64,000 nt of DNA from an uncultured Clostridia bacterium. GTDB lineage: Bacteria; Bacillota; Clostridia; Christensenellales; UBA1242. This document shows, in pieces, positions 53,832-62,548 of the stretch. A program made the translations under genes and the position numbers. The stretch is taken from contig CAKVNK010000001.1 in the NCBI GenBank assembly GCA_934777435.1, forward strand, positions 434,001 through 498,000, in the 5' to 3' direction. The notes beneath the pieces were generated by a model. The model was given only the letters and a program-made list of their open reading frames with translations, searched no databases and was not told the origin of the DNA. Numbering within the stretch: position 1 is the first letter of the stretch; every line of letters begins with the position of its first letter.

Positions 53832-54945
53832 TTTTATCTCCTTCTTCCAATTTTGCTTTCTTTATTATTGGTTCCAATCTTTCGGAAATTCTTTTTATCA
53901 TAAGTGGTGGAACACTCATTCCACACACATAAGACACACCATCAAGACTATCTGTTAAGAAATTGTAATCTTGTGGAAATGAAGATATTGAAATAATATC
54001 TTGCTTTGAAAGTCTTGTTTTTGTATCCCATCTTATGTTATTACAATGAGCAGTTAGTGTTGGTGCAACTTGGTCATCATATACAAAACAATAGTTAAAG
54101 AACGAACTTTTGCCACGAGCCTTCATGCAAGCGTTTTCAAGGTTTCTATCACCATACTTTGCGTATTTAATTAAACCAAGCAAATTATCAGTGATTCCTT
54201 CCATTGAGCCTTCTTGTGATTTAACTTCTTCAAAGTTAACTGGTGCATATAAAAAAGACATATCAAGTTTTTCTAAATCAACATTCAATTTTGTTGCTAT
54301 AAAAAATACTCTATGTCTTTTTTGTGGCACGCCCATCTGCTCGCCTTTCAATAACCAATGTTTGACCTTGTATCCTATATCATGAAAATGTTTGTATATC
54401 CTTTGAACATATCTCCAAGCGTTGCCTTTCGTTAGTCCTTCGACATTTTCCATAATTACAAATCTTGGTCTTAACTTTTTAACAGTGTCTATAAAAACAA
54501 AAGATAAATCGTCAAGAGTTTGTTCTTTTTGTCCTTCACGAAATTTCTTTTTAACACCCCACGATTTTTCTCGCTTTCCTGCCATACTGAATGTTGTGCA
54601 TGGTGGCGAGCCATCAAGAATGTCTAGGTCAAACAATTCTTTTGGTATTTGACTATCATCAATTTCGTTAAATTCTCGTATATCCATCACAAAATTATGT
54701 TTAGGATTATGATTGGCAAGATAGATAGAGTTCATTCTCTTATCTATCTCCAAATCACCAATCACATCGTATCCTGCAAGTTTATAGCCCATTGTAGAGC
54801 CACCACCGCAAGCGAAACACGAGAAAACTTTTAATCCATTCTTTTCTTTTGGATAGTCTTTGAAATGCCAATACCAATCGTTACTTTGTTTTGTTTTAAG
54901 ATGATTAAAATCACTACCAAGCAAATCAAAAAAAGTCTGTTGCAT
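53815..54945 (-). CDS. C5-cytosine DNA methyltransferase, solitary
   Basis: Transfers methyl from SAM to cytosine in a specific DNA site. FSCFACGGGSTMGYKLAGYD (motif I, about 40-59), DGSPPCTTFSMAG (motif IV with the catalytic Cys, about 113), MENVEG (VI), QKRHRVFFIA (VIII) and the SFPQDYNF segment (X region) are present. No restriction endonuclease adjoins it, so it likely protects the element or host from a cognate nuclease. Its start lies three bases after the primase stop with GGAG inside the primase end. Confidence 0.92.
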   Translation of the reverse strand: MQQTFFDLLGSDFNHLKTKQSNDWYWHFKDYPKEKNGLKVFSCFACGGGSTMGYKLAGYDVIGDLEIDKRMNSIYLANHNPKHNFVMDIREFNEIDDSQIPKELFDLDILDGSPPCTTFSMAGKREKSWGVKKKFREGQKEQTLDDLSFVFIDTVKKLRPRFVIMENVEGLTKGNAWRYVQRIYKHFHDIGYKVKHWLLKGEQMGVPQKRHRVFFIATKLNVDLEKLDMSFLYAPVNFEEVKSQEGSMEGITDNLLGLIKYAKYGDRNLENACMKARGKSSFFNYCFVYDDQVAPTLTAHCNNIRWDTKTRLSKQDIISISSFPQDYNFLTDSLDGVSYVCGMSVPPLMIKRISERLEPIIKKAKLEEGDKNELNK

Positions 54946-54948
54946 AGT

Positions 54949-55914
54949 TTACTCCATTTCATCATCAAATTGTCTTGCCTTTCTATGCTCCCTTTCTTTA
55001 ATAAGTGGAAAAATGATTTTGTTAATTTCTTCTGTGAATTTTTCTTTGTCAGACACAAGTGCTTGATTTGCGTCCTTAAAACCACAATTATCAAATGTGC
55101 AATAATTTATGTTGTTTTCATCAAAATACTCTATTAGAGCTTTGGTTGCTATTTGTCCTGCTTCGTCATTATCCAACGCCAAAATAAAGGTCTTATCAAG
55201 TGATTTTTTTCTTTCAATGAATTTATTTACATTGTTAGCACTTGAAAGTCCAATGGCATTTACTCCAACCGTTACAAAACTCAAACAATCGAACTCACCT
55301 TCTGTTATTACACAATATTTGCTATCGTTAGTTAATGCTTCTGTATTAAAGAGTTCAACTTGGCAACCCTTTGGTTTGTAATATCTCAATTTTTCACCAC
55401 TCAGTATATTCCTAGCAGCAAAGCAATTTTTACTAACTGGAATTACAACAGCGTTAAACTTAAATTCTTTAAAGTCAAATGAGTTAAAACCAAGTTTGTA
55501 GTCTTTAATAATCTTTTTAGATAAACCTCGTGATAGAAGATAATCCATTGCTTCTTTGTTATGTCTGAGATTATACAACCAAACATTATAGGCCTTTGTA
55601 TAGTCCTTTTCAGTCTGTTCTTTATCTTTTCTAATAGTAGAGTTATAGTCGAAATTCTTTCCATAATATTGCATTGTTTTCTTAAATGCACTTCTATTAT
55701 CAAGGTTTTCCATTATACCTATAACATCTACAAGGTTATAACTTACGCCACAACCAAAACAATAACATCTTCCATCATCAAAGTATTTCATAGAAGCATT
55801 GCTATCTCTATGATTTGGATTTAGACAATGAAATAAACGACTTGTATTTATATTATGACTTTCAAGGTAGCTTTTAAGGTTATCCATCACTCCTGCAAGT
55901 TCATAATTATCCAA
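54949..55914 (-). CDS. DnaG-type mini-primase of the element
   Basis: A CHC2 zinc-binding domain (LFHCLNPNHRDSNASMKYF...CYCFGCG, about 27-62) and a TOPRIM domain with CVITEGEFDCLS and LALDNDEAG (about 195-260) give a short DnaG-like primase of 321 residues without the helicase-binding C-terminus. It probably primes replication or second-strand synthesis after transfer. The start seems to be TTG (55914) with AAGGTG upstream; an ATG at 55887 is the alternative but its AGGAG is too close. Confidence 0.82.
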   Translation of the reverse strand: MDNYELAGVMDNLKSYLESHNINTSRLFHCLNPNHRDSNASMKYFDDGRCYCFGCGVSYNLVDVIGIMENLDNRSAFKKTMQYYGKNFDYNSTIRKDKEQTEKDYTKAYNVWLYNLRHNKEAMDYLLSRGLSKKIIKDYKLGFNSFDFKEFKFNAVVIPVSKNCFAARNILSGEKLRYYKPKGCQVELFNTEALTNDSKYCVITEGEFDCLSFVTVGVNAIGLSSANNVNKFIERKKSLDKTFILALDNDEAGQIATKALIEYFDENNINYCTFDNCGFKDANQALVSDKEKFTEEINKIIFPLIKEREHRKARQFDDEME

Positions 55915-55916
55915 AT

Positions 55917-56435
55917 CTACATTTCACCTTCTTGTTGTTTTTTTAATTTCTTAATGTAATCATCTGACATATAACCATAAAAGTCTTTTGGTCGTTTGAT
56001 TCCAAGCTTCTTGTAATAGTCCTCCAAATCTTCCTTAACATTTTTAAATTCATCAAAAGGATAGCCCGAATACACCCATTCATTTTTTGTATTGAAAATG
56101 TAGATATATTCAATCCAATCCCAATCTTTCAATTCCTGCATTGAACAAAGAGTGCTTTCTTGTCCTTTTTCACCTCTATCCCTGCCATAAGCAACCGTAA
56201 CATCATCTTGTCTTTCACTATAATCAAACGAATGTGGTCTAGTTGGGTCTGGGTCAATTTTTTCATTAAGACAAGAAATATTGCCTAATTTAATCAATTT
56301 TTCCACTTTTTCTCTATCATTGTAATGGTCATTAAGCATTTGACCATTGTAAGTTAAATATCCATCAGAGTGGCAATAAATCGCCTCGTATTTGTTCTTT
56401 CCCCTTTGGATACATATCAAACTTCTAGTTGACAT
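55917..56435 (-). CDS. Conserved element protein, unknown function
   Basis: 172 residues beginning MSTRSLICIQRGKNKYEAIYCHSDGYLTYNG. I recognise this beginning as a recurrent cargo protein of clostridial conjugative elements, without known function. AAGGAGG before ATG 56435 fixes the start. It ends three bases before the primase start. Confidence 0.65.
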   Translation of the reverse strand: MSTRSLICIQRGKNKYEAIYCHSDGYLTYNGQMLNDHYNDREKVEKLIKLGNISCLNEKIDPDPTRPHSFDYSERQDDVTVAYGRDRGEKGQESTLCSMQELKDWDWIEYIYIFNTKNEWVYSGYPFDEFKNVKEDLEDYYKKLGIKRPKDFYGYMSDDYIKKLKKQQEGEM

Positions 56436-56445
56436 TGTTTCCTCC

Positions 56446-57342
56446 TTAATAAAGTGCTTGATACAAACTCGAATAGTGCGACCAAGGACTTGTTGTTTTG
56501 TAATATTCAAGTGCTTCAAATGGCACATAAATGACATTCAAAGGACAATTTCCAAAGTGATTGTAATAATCATTGTGATTGGCCTGAATTTGGTTAGATT
56601 TAATCGTAACCGTCTTTAAATTAGTGCAGTTATAAAATGTGCCAATATGAAAGTTTCTTACTGTCTTTGGTATTGTTATTTCTTCTATTGCAGTTCCAAA
56701 AAACGCATAAGCGTCTATTTGCTTTGTTGTTTCAGATAATCTAACTTTTTTAAGGTTTGAACAACCATCAAAAATACCATCACCAACAACTTCAACCCCA
56801 TCTTCAAAGTAAACTTCTTTTAAGTTAGGACAATTTTGAAATGCTCTCACACTCGTGGTTGTATATTCTTTTGGTATTTTCAAGGTTTCAATATATTCGT
56901 TGTTTTGTCCTGCATACCAAGCCATTGTATTAACCTTTACTTCATCACCTTCGATATAAGTAGGTCTGCCAATGGTATATTCATAATTCCAAGGATAACT
57001 ATGAGTGTAAATCTCTTGATAAAATTCATAGTAACCCTCAGCTCCACAAGCATAGTGTTCTTGCCAAAATTGTCTTGCTTCCCATTGTGAATTAAATGTT
57101 GCTTTTCCAGAATAATAAACTGGTTCTCCAAAGGAATATGATGTCGGCAATGTAACATCTTTTTCTTGTCCTGTATAGGATTTTAGTTCACTGCCGACAA
57201 ACACATATCCTTCTAAAACAACATCTGTTTTAGGGTTAAAATTCACTCTTACTGTTAATGCGTAAAGGAATAAAGCAAACACTTCAATCAAAAGAAACAA
57301 CTGTCCCCAAGAAATAATATTTTTGCTCGTTTTTGTTTCCAT
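56446..57342 (-). CDS. Membrane-anchored BspA-type leucine-rich repeat protein
   Basis: An N-terminal helix (about 10-32) anchors an extracellular part whose C-terminal half contains BspA/LRR_5 repeats: IPKEYTTTSVRAFQNCPNLKEVYF, VVGDGIFDGCSNLKKVRL, IDAYAFFGTAIEEITI and FHIGTFYNCTNLKTVTI (about 155-265). Such repeats occur in surface adhesins and protein-binding modules of gut bacteria. As element cargo it might act in mating-pair contact or surface exclusion; that is a guess. Confidence 0.8.
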   Translation of the reverse strand: METKTSKNIISWGQLFLLIEVFALFLYALTVRVNFNPKTDVVLEGYVFVGSELKSYTGQEKDVTLPTSYSFGEPVYYSGKATFNSQWEARQFWQEHYACGAEGYYEFYQEIYTHSYPWNYEYTIGRPTYIEGDEVKVNTMAWYAGQNNEYIETLKIPKEYTTTSVRAFQNCPNLKEVYFEDGVEVVGDGIFDGCSNLKKVRLSETTKQIDAYAFFGTAIEEITIPKTVRNFHIGTFYNCTNLKTVTIKSNQIQANHNDYYNHFGNCPLNVIYVPFEALEYYKTTSPWSHYSSLYQALY

Positions 57343-57376
57343 TTATTATTCCTTTTTCGTCCATAAAGGTGGACCT

Positions 57377-57973
57377 TTATAGACAATTTTCTCGTTTTTT
57401 CTCTATTCTTATAAGTTCATTGAAAAGATAATGATATTGACTATCAGCAAATTGTTGCATTTCTTTAAGCATCTTGATTTTGTTATCATTAACAAATCCA
57501 GTCATTTTATCTACTAAATTATCATCTTCATCTGTTATCTCATAGTAGTAATAATCAATATCATTATTGAGATAATCGTTATATGTGGTTATCTCATTTT
57601 TAAGTTCAGTTTCCACTTTTTCATAATCATCTTGCGGAAATCCTAAGTCTTTTAAATCTTGCTTTGTGCAATAAATGTATCCCACTTGTCTACTATCAAA
57701 CTTATCATTAAATGGAGTTGTGGATAATGCCAATCCTGAATGGTCATATAAATAAACTTTCAAAATGCAATAAACTTCATTATCCCTATCACTAACATAT
57801 TCTTCAAAAAACTTTCGGTCTATAAAATTATGCTTATCACCAAGGTTATATCTTCCATGCCAACAAATTAAATGTCCAAGGTTATTTCCAACTCTTGGAT
57901 TAACCGTAATATATGAATTATCAACACCGATTTTTAAAGAGTTTCCCCTTCTTTTTATTTCGCCATCTCTCAT
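57377..57973 (-). CDS. Conserved element protein, unknown function
   Basis: 198 residues, soluble. LGHLICWHGRYNLGDKHNF, VYLYDHSGLALSTTPF and RQVGYIYCTKQDLKDLGF form a pattern I associate with cargo of clostridial elements, with no established role. Its ribosome site GGAG lies in the end of the DUF3846 gene three bases upstream. Confidence 0.65.
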   Translation of the reverse strand: MRDGEIKRRGNSLKIGVDNSYITVNPRVGNNLGHLICWHGRYNLGDKHNFIDRKFFEEYVSDRDNEVYCILKVYLYDHSGLALSTTPFNDKFDSRQVGYIYCTKQDLKDLGFPQDDYEKVETELKNEITTYNDYLNNDIDYYYYEITDEDDNLVDKMTGFVNDNKIKMLKEMQQFADSQYHYLFNELIRIEKKRENCL

Positions 57974-57975
57974 TT

Positions 57976-59016
57976 TTACATCTCCGCATTTTTCTTTTGT
58001 TGATGTTTGTATCTTTCAATCATACAAGCCTTAACAATGTAATAATCTTCATACAAATCCAAACCTTTTGGGAGTTCGTATGTTTTACAATAAGCCTTGC
58101 ATTTCTTGATTTGATTATCTGTCAAACTCACATTATCACCTGTATCTGGGTCAAATCCAACCATATAAACTGTGCCACAAGCACAATCTTCATATTCTGG
58201 AAGCCAGAAGTTCCCCGGCAATTTGTTAAGTTTGCCTTCTTCATTCACATACAAGTCAACATTTCTCACACCGGGCATTTCGACACATTCAATGTATCCA
58301 CCAACAATGCCTTGAAGAACACTGAGTTTATCTTCAATTTCTTTCTCATAAGGTTCTTTACCGGGTTCCTTAATCAAAACTCTGACAGTCTTTGTTCCTT
58401 CATCTTCAATGTCTTCTTCAATATCTTCTCTTTCATCTTCAAATTCCAAAGCGATTTCCTCCTTTAATTTCACAAAATTGTTTTTGAAAGGTTCTACAAA
58501 TTCTGGATTTTCCGTTAATGTATCTGAGTTTTCAATTAAATACTCAATATCATTTTTATAAGAATAAAGATTTTCAGCATTAATTTGTTTGCCATCAACC
58601 ATTAAAGATATTTTTATTGTTAAGAATTCACAATTAAAGCAATCGTTAATTGTAGAGAGCTCTCTGACATATTCTGAATTGATTTCATCAACATCTTCTT
58701 TTGATAGATTTTCTGGGAATTTCTTTCCAAAAAAGTTCTCATAATCCGTTTTATCAACACAAATATATCCTACAATTTCATCATTTGCTTCCATTGTTAA
58801 ATTCATATCTTTTTCGTAAATTGGCAAAGCTAACATTAGATTTGGATTTTCTTTATAAAAATCGGTAAAATCCCAAATAGATTTAACATTTTGGTCTTCA
58901 CTATATCTTTTAAAATCACCTTTAAAAATGATTATTGTAGAAAATTTTTCCATTTCATCTGGCGTGGCCTGTTCAACTGAAACATTCAGTGTTTTATTGT
59001 TCAGTTTTATCTGCAT
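57976..59016 (-). CDS. DUF3846-type protein with an N-terminal extension
   Basis: 346 residues. The C-terminal part (about 215-320: VRVLIKEPGKEPYEKEIEDKLSVLQGIVGG, then DLYVNEEGKLN, CACGTVYMVGFDPDTGDNVSLTD) is DUF3846-like, common on mobile elements. The N-terminal 200 residues are acidic and unrecognised. AAGGGAG precedes the ATG, which overlaps the upstream gene by 23 bases. Confidence 0.65.
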   Translation of the reverse strand: MQIKLNNKTLNVSVEQATPDEMEKFSTIIIFKGDFKRYSEDQNVKSIWDFTDFYKENPNLMLALPIYEKDMNLTMEANDEIVGYICVDKTDYENFFGKKFPENLSKEDVDEINSEYVRELSTINDCFNCEFLTIKISLMVDGKQINAENLYSYKNDIEYLIENSDTLTENPEFVEPFKNNFVKLKEEIALEFEDEREDIEEDIEDEGTKTVRVLIKEPGKEPYEKEIEDKLSVLQGIVGGYIECVEMPGVRNVDLYVNEEGKLNKLPGNFWLPEYEDCACGTVYMVGFDPDTGDNVSLTDNQIKKCKAYCKTYELPKGLDLYEDYYIVKACMIERYKHQQKKNAEM

Positions 59017-59248
59017 GGATATCTCCCTTGAAGTGGTTATTTGTTTTCTTAAATCTCAAAAGTTCATATTCACTAGCATAAAACGCTTGTTGAATAGATA
59101 CAGCAAGATTTGGTCTAACTTTAAGCCTTTCTTCCTTTGGGACTTCTTGCAAGCCATCACGCATTGTTCTTAATTTGTCTAAAAGTTCTTGTTTAGAAGA
59201 ATAATCAATGTCAGTAAGCAAGAACGAAAGTTCACCACCTAATCTCAT
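58994..59248 (-). CDS. Small element protein, unknown function
   Basis: 84 residues, charged and helical, no motif. Its ATG overlaps the ArdC-like stop (TAATG) and its end overlaps the DUF3846-type gene, which supports a real, coupled gene. Confidence 0.55.
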   Translation of the reverse strand: MRLGGELSFLLTDIDYSSKQELLDKLRTMRDGLQEVPKEERLKVRPNLAVSIQQAFYASEYELLRFKKTNNHFKGDIHADKTEQ

Positions 59249-60204
59249 TATTCCACCTCACTTTCTGCTTTTTTAGACTTTGAACTTGTCTTTTTTGCAG
59301 TTTCCTTTTCTACTGGTGCTTTAACTTCTTCTTCAACCTTTTGAGTTTGTTTTTCAAGTCCACGAATTGCAATTTCAATCGCAGTTTCAAAGTTAGAAAG
59401 AAGTTGCATACTTACTGAACGAACCTTTTGAAGATTGTTTTTAAACTCCAATTTTTCTTCATCAGAAAGGTTTGTAATGGCGTCATCATTAAAGTCTGGC
59501 AAATTAAGGCCAAGTTTTGATTTGATTGCATAAAGTGCGCAGTTGTATTCAATGTCATCAATATTTTCAACTGTTTTGCTTGTAATACCTTCTGGGCGTC
59601 TGCTATCAATCAATACTCTTGTTGTTTGATTGATTAGTGTATTGATAAGTTCATCAATAGAAAGTCCATCTTTGATGTAAACAACCTTGTTTTCTTTATC
59701 CATCTTGGCAAATGGTTCTTGGTCAACATACTCAAACTTATAACCTTTTGCTGTTCTTTCAAGAGAATTTTTAGCGGCTTCAAAGAACTTTGCAATGGTT
59801 TCTTTATTTGTGCTCATATATGGATATTCTCTACCTTCTGTTTGGCTAATATCAAATACATGACCAACACTCAAATCAAGTTTTTCAATACCTTTTGTGA
59901 ACACATTACCATTTTCATCAGTGTAGTCTTGATTGTATTTTTTAAGACAAGGACTAATGATTTTCAATGATTTTTGGTGTTCTTTAACCTTTCTACCATC
60001 TTTGTTCCAACCAGTAAGTCTTTTTACAAGTTTAACATTTGGCATTTGGCTCATAATAAGAACATCATTCATAACTGTGTAATCTGGCATAAGCCCCATT
60101 ACTTTCAAAATATCACGAAGTCTACCTTCACTTAAATATTTCAAATATTGTTCGTTTGCTTGTGCTGTCAAGCTTTCAACTGTTGCGTAATTTTTTTCTT
60201 CCAT
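59248..60204 (-). CDS. ArdC-like antirestriction protein
   Basis: The first 110 residues (NDVLIMSQMPNVKLVKRLTGWNKDGRKVKEHQKSLKIISP) match the ArdC ssDNA-binding domain that shields incoming element DNA from restriction. The C-terminus is not the metalloprotease domain of full ArdC; it is a helical part ending in a Lys/Glu/Ser-rich tail (AKKTSSKSKKAE). It is the first gene of the long minus-strand operon, with AAGGAG before the ATG, so it would be expressed first on entry. Confidence 0.75.
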   Translation of the reverse strand: MEEKNYATVESLTAQANEQYLKYLSEGRLRDILKVMGLMPDYTVMNDVLIMSQMPNVKLVKRLTGWNKDGRKVKEHQKSLKIISPCLKKYNQDYTDENGNVFTKGIEKLDLSVGHVFDISQTEGREYPYMSTNKETIAKFFEAAKNSLERTAKGYKFEYVDQEPFAKMDKENKVVYIKDGLSIDELINTLINQTTRVLIDSRRPEGITSKTVENIDDIEYNCALYAIKSKLGLNLPDFNDDAITNLSDEEKLEFKNNLQKVRSVSMQLLSNFETAIEIAIRGLEKQTQKVEEEVKAPVEKETAKKTSSKSKKAESEVE

Positions 60205-60250
60205 TTATTACTCCTTTTTTATAAAAAAAGTTGAAACATAATTCCAACCT

Positions 60251-60400
60251 TTTATGATAATTGAGCAAAATAAAATCAAGTTTAGATTACTCATTATCGT
60301 ATATATTTCATTATTTTTCTTTATTTCGACATTAAATTTGACACAATTTATTGACTTTTATATAAATTCAGAGTAAAATAAAGTATAGTTTAGATTACTC
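60251..60400. promoter_or_regulatory. Divergent promoters with two 30-bp operator-like repeats
   Basis: Two 30-bp direct repeats, 60263-60292 and 60371-60400, match at 26 positions and share GAG...AGTTTAGATTACTC; each begins GAG and ends CTC, giving inverted tips. The first covers the -35 of a minus promoter (TTGATT-17-CATAAA, 60251-60279) for the ArdC operon. The second covers the -10 and start of plus promoters (TTGACA-17-TATAAA, 60338-60366; TTGACT-17-TAAAAT, 60351-60379) for the ATPase gene. A common repressor is the simplest reading. Confidence 0.7.
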
Positions 60401-60413
60401 GGGGGTGTATATA

Positions 60414-61637
60414 ATGAGTTATGTCAATAGACTTGCAGAAAATAAATTTCAATTGCTTAATAGTATGTTTCAAGTAGTTCTTGTTTGTGGACCAAGACAA
60501 GTTGGAAAAACCACAATGTTAAAACATTTTGCTGATGGTACAAATCGTACCTATGTAACACTTGATGATTTGGATAATAGAGAACTTGCTCTTTCAGACC
60601 CAAAGCTCTTTTTCCAAAAATTCAAGCCACCTATTCTTATTGATGAAATTCAATTTGCACCAAATCTTTTCTCATACATTAAAATAATGGCTGACAACAA
60701 TCAAATTGCTGGCGAATTTTGGCTTAGCGGTTCTCAAAGTTACAAAGTTATGAAACTTGCTTCTGAGTCCCTAGCTGGTAGAATTGGCATTATGAATATG
60801 TACTCTTTAACCTATCAAGAAATACTTGGTAACCTTGAAGATATTCCAAAAGATTTTTCATTTAGTACTCTAAATAGTTTAAATTCAAAGCCAAAACTAG
60901 AATTAAATAGTGTTTTCTCATACATCTTTAAAGGTGGCATGCCAAAGACCATTGATTATACCGATGAAATGAGAACTGAATATTTTAAATCTTATATTGA
61001 AACATATCTAATGAAAGATATACAAGAATTAGGCAAAATTACTGACGTTGTAAGATTTAAAAAATTCTTAACTGCATGTGCATCACAAAATGCAAATGTT
61101 GTAAACTATGCTAATCTTGCACTAGCATCTAACATTTCTCAACCAACAGCAAAAGAATGGCTTTCTACTTTGCAAGGAATTGGGATTGTATACTTAGTTC
61201 AACCTTATTTTAATAATTCTTTGAAAAGGCTTACTAAAACTCCAAAATTATATTTCTTTGATACTGGTCTTTGTGCATATCTTGCAAAAATACCATCAGA
61301 AGAAATGTTGCTTGCTAGTTCTCTTGCTGGAGCTTACTTTGAAAATTATGTTATGAACCAACTTGTTATTAAGAATGCACTTTCAAAAAATGAAAGAAAT
61401 ATATACTTCTATCGTGATATTGACCAAAACGAAGTTGATATTCTTCTCGAAGATGGAGATGGTATAACCCCACTAGAAGTTAAACTTTCTGCAAATCCAA
61501 ATAAGAGAGATATAGAAAAGTTTAAAGTTTTGGAAAAATTAAATAGAAACATAAAAGATGGTGGCATAATTTGTTTAATAGATAGTGTCTACCCTGTGAA
61601 TGAACATAATTCTTTAATTCCTGCTGGACTAATTTAA
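60414..61637 (+). CDS. AAA+ ATPase of the DUF4143 type
   Basis: 407 residues. Walker A GPRQVGKTTMLKHF (about 26-39), Walker B ILIDEIQFAP (about 74-83), a sensor-type LSGSQSY and a C-terminal DUF4143 region (YFENYVMNQL, FYRDIDQNEVDILLE) with a nuclease-like D...ExK spacing (NEVDILLEDGDGITPLEVKL). Such ATPases are frequent solitary cargo with unknown roles. Start at 60414 follows GGGGG; an in-frame GTG at 60405 is weaker. It is the only plus-strand gene of the element here and has its own operator and terminator. Confidence 0.85.
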   Translation: MSYVNRLAENKFQLLNSMFQVVLVCGPRQVGKTTMLKHFADGTNRTYVTLDDLDNRELALSDPKLFFQKFKPPILIDEIQFAPNLFSYIKIMADNNQIAGEFWLSGSQSYKVMKLASESLAGRIGIMNMYSLTYQEILGNLEDIPKDFSFSTLNSLNSKPKLELNSVFSYIFKGGMPKTIDYTDEMRTEYFKSYIETYLMKDIQELGKITDVVRFKKFLTACASQNANVVNYANLALASNISQPTAKEWLSTLQGIGIVYLVQPYFNNSLKRLTKTPKLYFFDTGLCAYLAKIPSEEMLLASSLAGAYFENYVMNQLVIKNALSKNERNIYFYRDIDQNEVDILLEDGDGITPLEVKLSANPNKRDIEKFKVLEKLNRNIKDGGIICLIDSVYPVNEHNSLIPAGLI

Positions 61638-61651
61638 TATCAAAATTTTAT

Positions 61652-61696
61652 AGTGTTCCAAATTAAGCAAAATGCGTTAATTGGAGCACTTTTTTT
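61652..61696. terminator. Terminator after the ATPase gene
   Basis: AGTGTTCCAATTAA-type stem (AGTGTTCCAA/TTGGAGCACT) with T-run; the convergent VirB4-like fragment stops inside it. Confidence 0.8.
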
Positions 61697-62381
61697 CTTC
61701 AAAAATTTTTCTAACATGTGGTGTTGCGACAATTCTAATGTTAGTTCTATTTGCTGGTCCTGTTATTAGGAACGCACTTCCTCTTGGAAGATTTACAATG
61801 TTATCTGTTTCATTTTCGTTAATTTGACCGGCCTTCTCATACAATGTGCAAAGGTCTGACATATCATTTGGCGACAAAGAAAAAATAAACGAGTATTGAC
61901 TAACGTTTATTATCGCAGATGATTTTCTTGCTATATCCGGACTTCCAACGAAATCCTTAACATTTTGCGTAATAACAATTTGCATTCCGTTGTATTTTCT
62001 AATACGTTTTGCAAGTTGATACATAAAGTCTAGTGCTATTGGAAATTTCTCATCAATGAACACGTGAGCTTCATCTATTGCTATTACTATCTTTCTATTT
62101 GCACCAAAGATTTGGTTGTAATCCCTATTCTTAATTACTTCATTGTCTAGCCATTTAAGAACCAAAAGCATTTGAGCATTACCTATCAAATTATTTTTGT
62201 TTGACAATAGTTTTTGAAAGTTAAAGCATACAAAGTTTTCAGTTGGATTAAATGTTGTAAATCCATTCCAAAGGGCTGAATTTCTACCATCCCTTCTGAA
62301 TTTGCTTACAGTTAGAACAACTAACTGGAATATATCATAGTACAATGAATGCAATAATGAATGATAGGTGTAAATCTTCAA
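61677..62381 (-). pseudogene. C-terminal fragment of a VirB4/TraE-type conjugation ATPase
   Basis: 234 residues containing NPTENFVCFNFQKLL, Walker B VIAIDEAHVFID (about 97-108), QLAKRIRKYNGMQIVITQNV and the final LPRGSAFLITGPANRTNIRIVA, typical of the C-terminal ATPase core of VirB4 proteins. The full protein has 600-800 residues; the N-terminal domain and Walker A are missing. The fragment begins at a junction with part of an unrelated plus-strand gene, so it is broken by rearrangement, not merely short. Confidence 0.8.
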
Positions 62382-62488
62382 ATTTTAAAACTATGGCATT
62401 AATTATTAGAGAACTTGGAATGAGTATACCTGAATTTTTTAATAGTCCTATATTCGCAGATTTTGACAACTTAAATATTGATGACTAA
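62354..62488 (+). pseudogene. C-terminal remnant of an XRE-type regulator
   Basis: On the plus strand an open frame ends MALIIRELGMSIPEFFNSP, then IFADFDNLNIDD and a stop. The segment is the usual last helix and tail of Cro/C1-type repressors (...LGMSIPEFF). The helix-turn-helix itself is absent, and the frame runs into VirB4-derived sequence upstream. Start coordinate approximate. Confidence 0.6.
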
Positions 62489-62492
62489 ATTT

Positions 62493-62534
62493 AAAAAAAC
62501 ACTGATTTCTCTCATTGAGACTTCAGTGTTTTTT
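62493..62534. terminator. Bidirectional terminator
   Basis: AAAAACACTGA...TCAGTGTTTTTT with an inner TCTC/GAGA stem, between the regulator remnant and the large unknown gene. Confidence 0.85.
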
Positions 62535-62548
62535 ACTTTTTATTTCAA

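Noticed and set aside
60222..60254. Hairpin with T-run just upstream of the ArdC-like gene as a leader terminator.
   Set aside because: It overlaps the predicted -10 and start point of the ArdC promoter, has a mismatched short stem, and is too close to the transcript's 5' end to be a convincing attenuator.
60405..60413. GTG start for the DUF4143-type ATPase nine bases upstream of the ATG.
   Set aside because: The GGGGG overlaps or abuts this GTG, leaving no proper spacing; the ATG at 60414 fits better.
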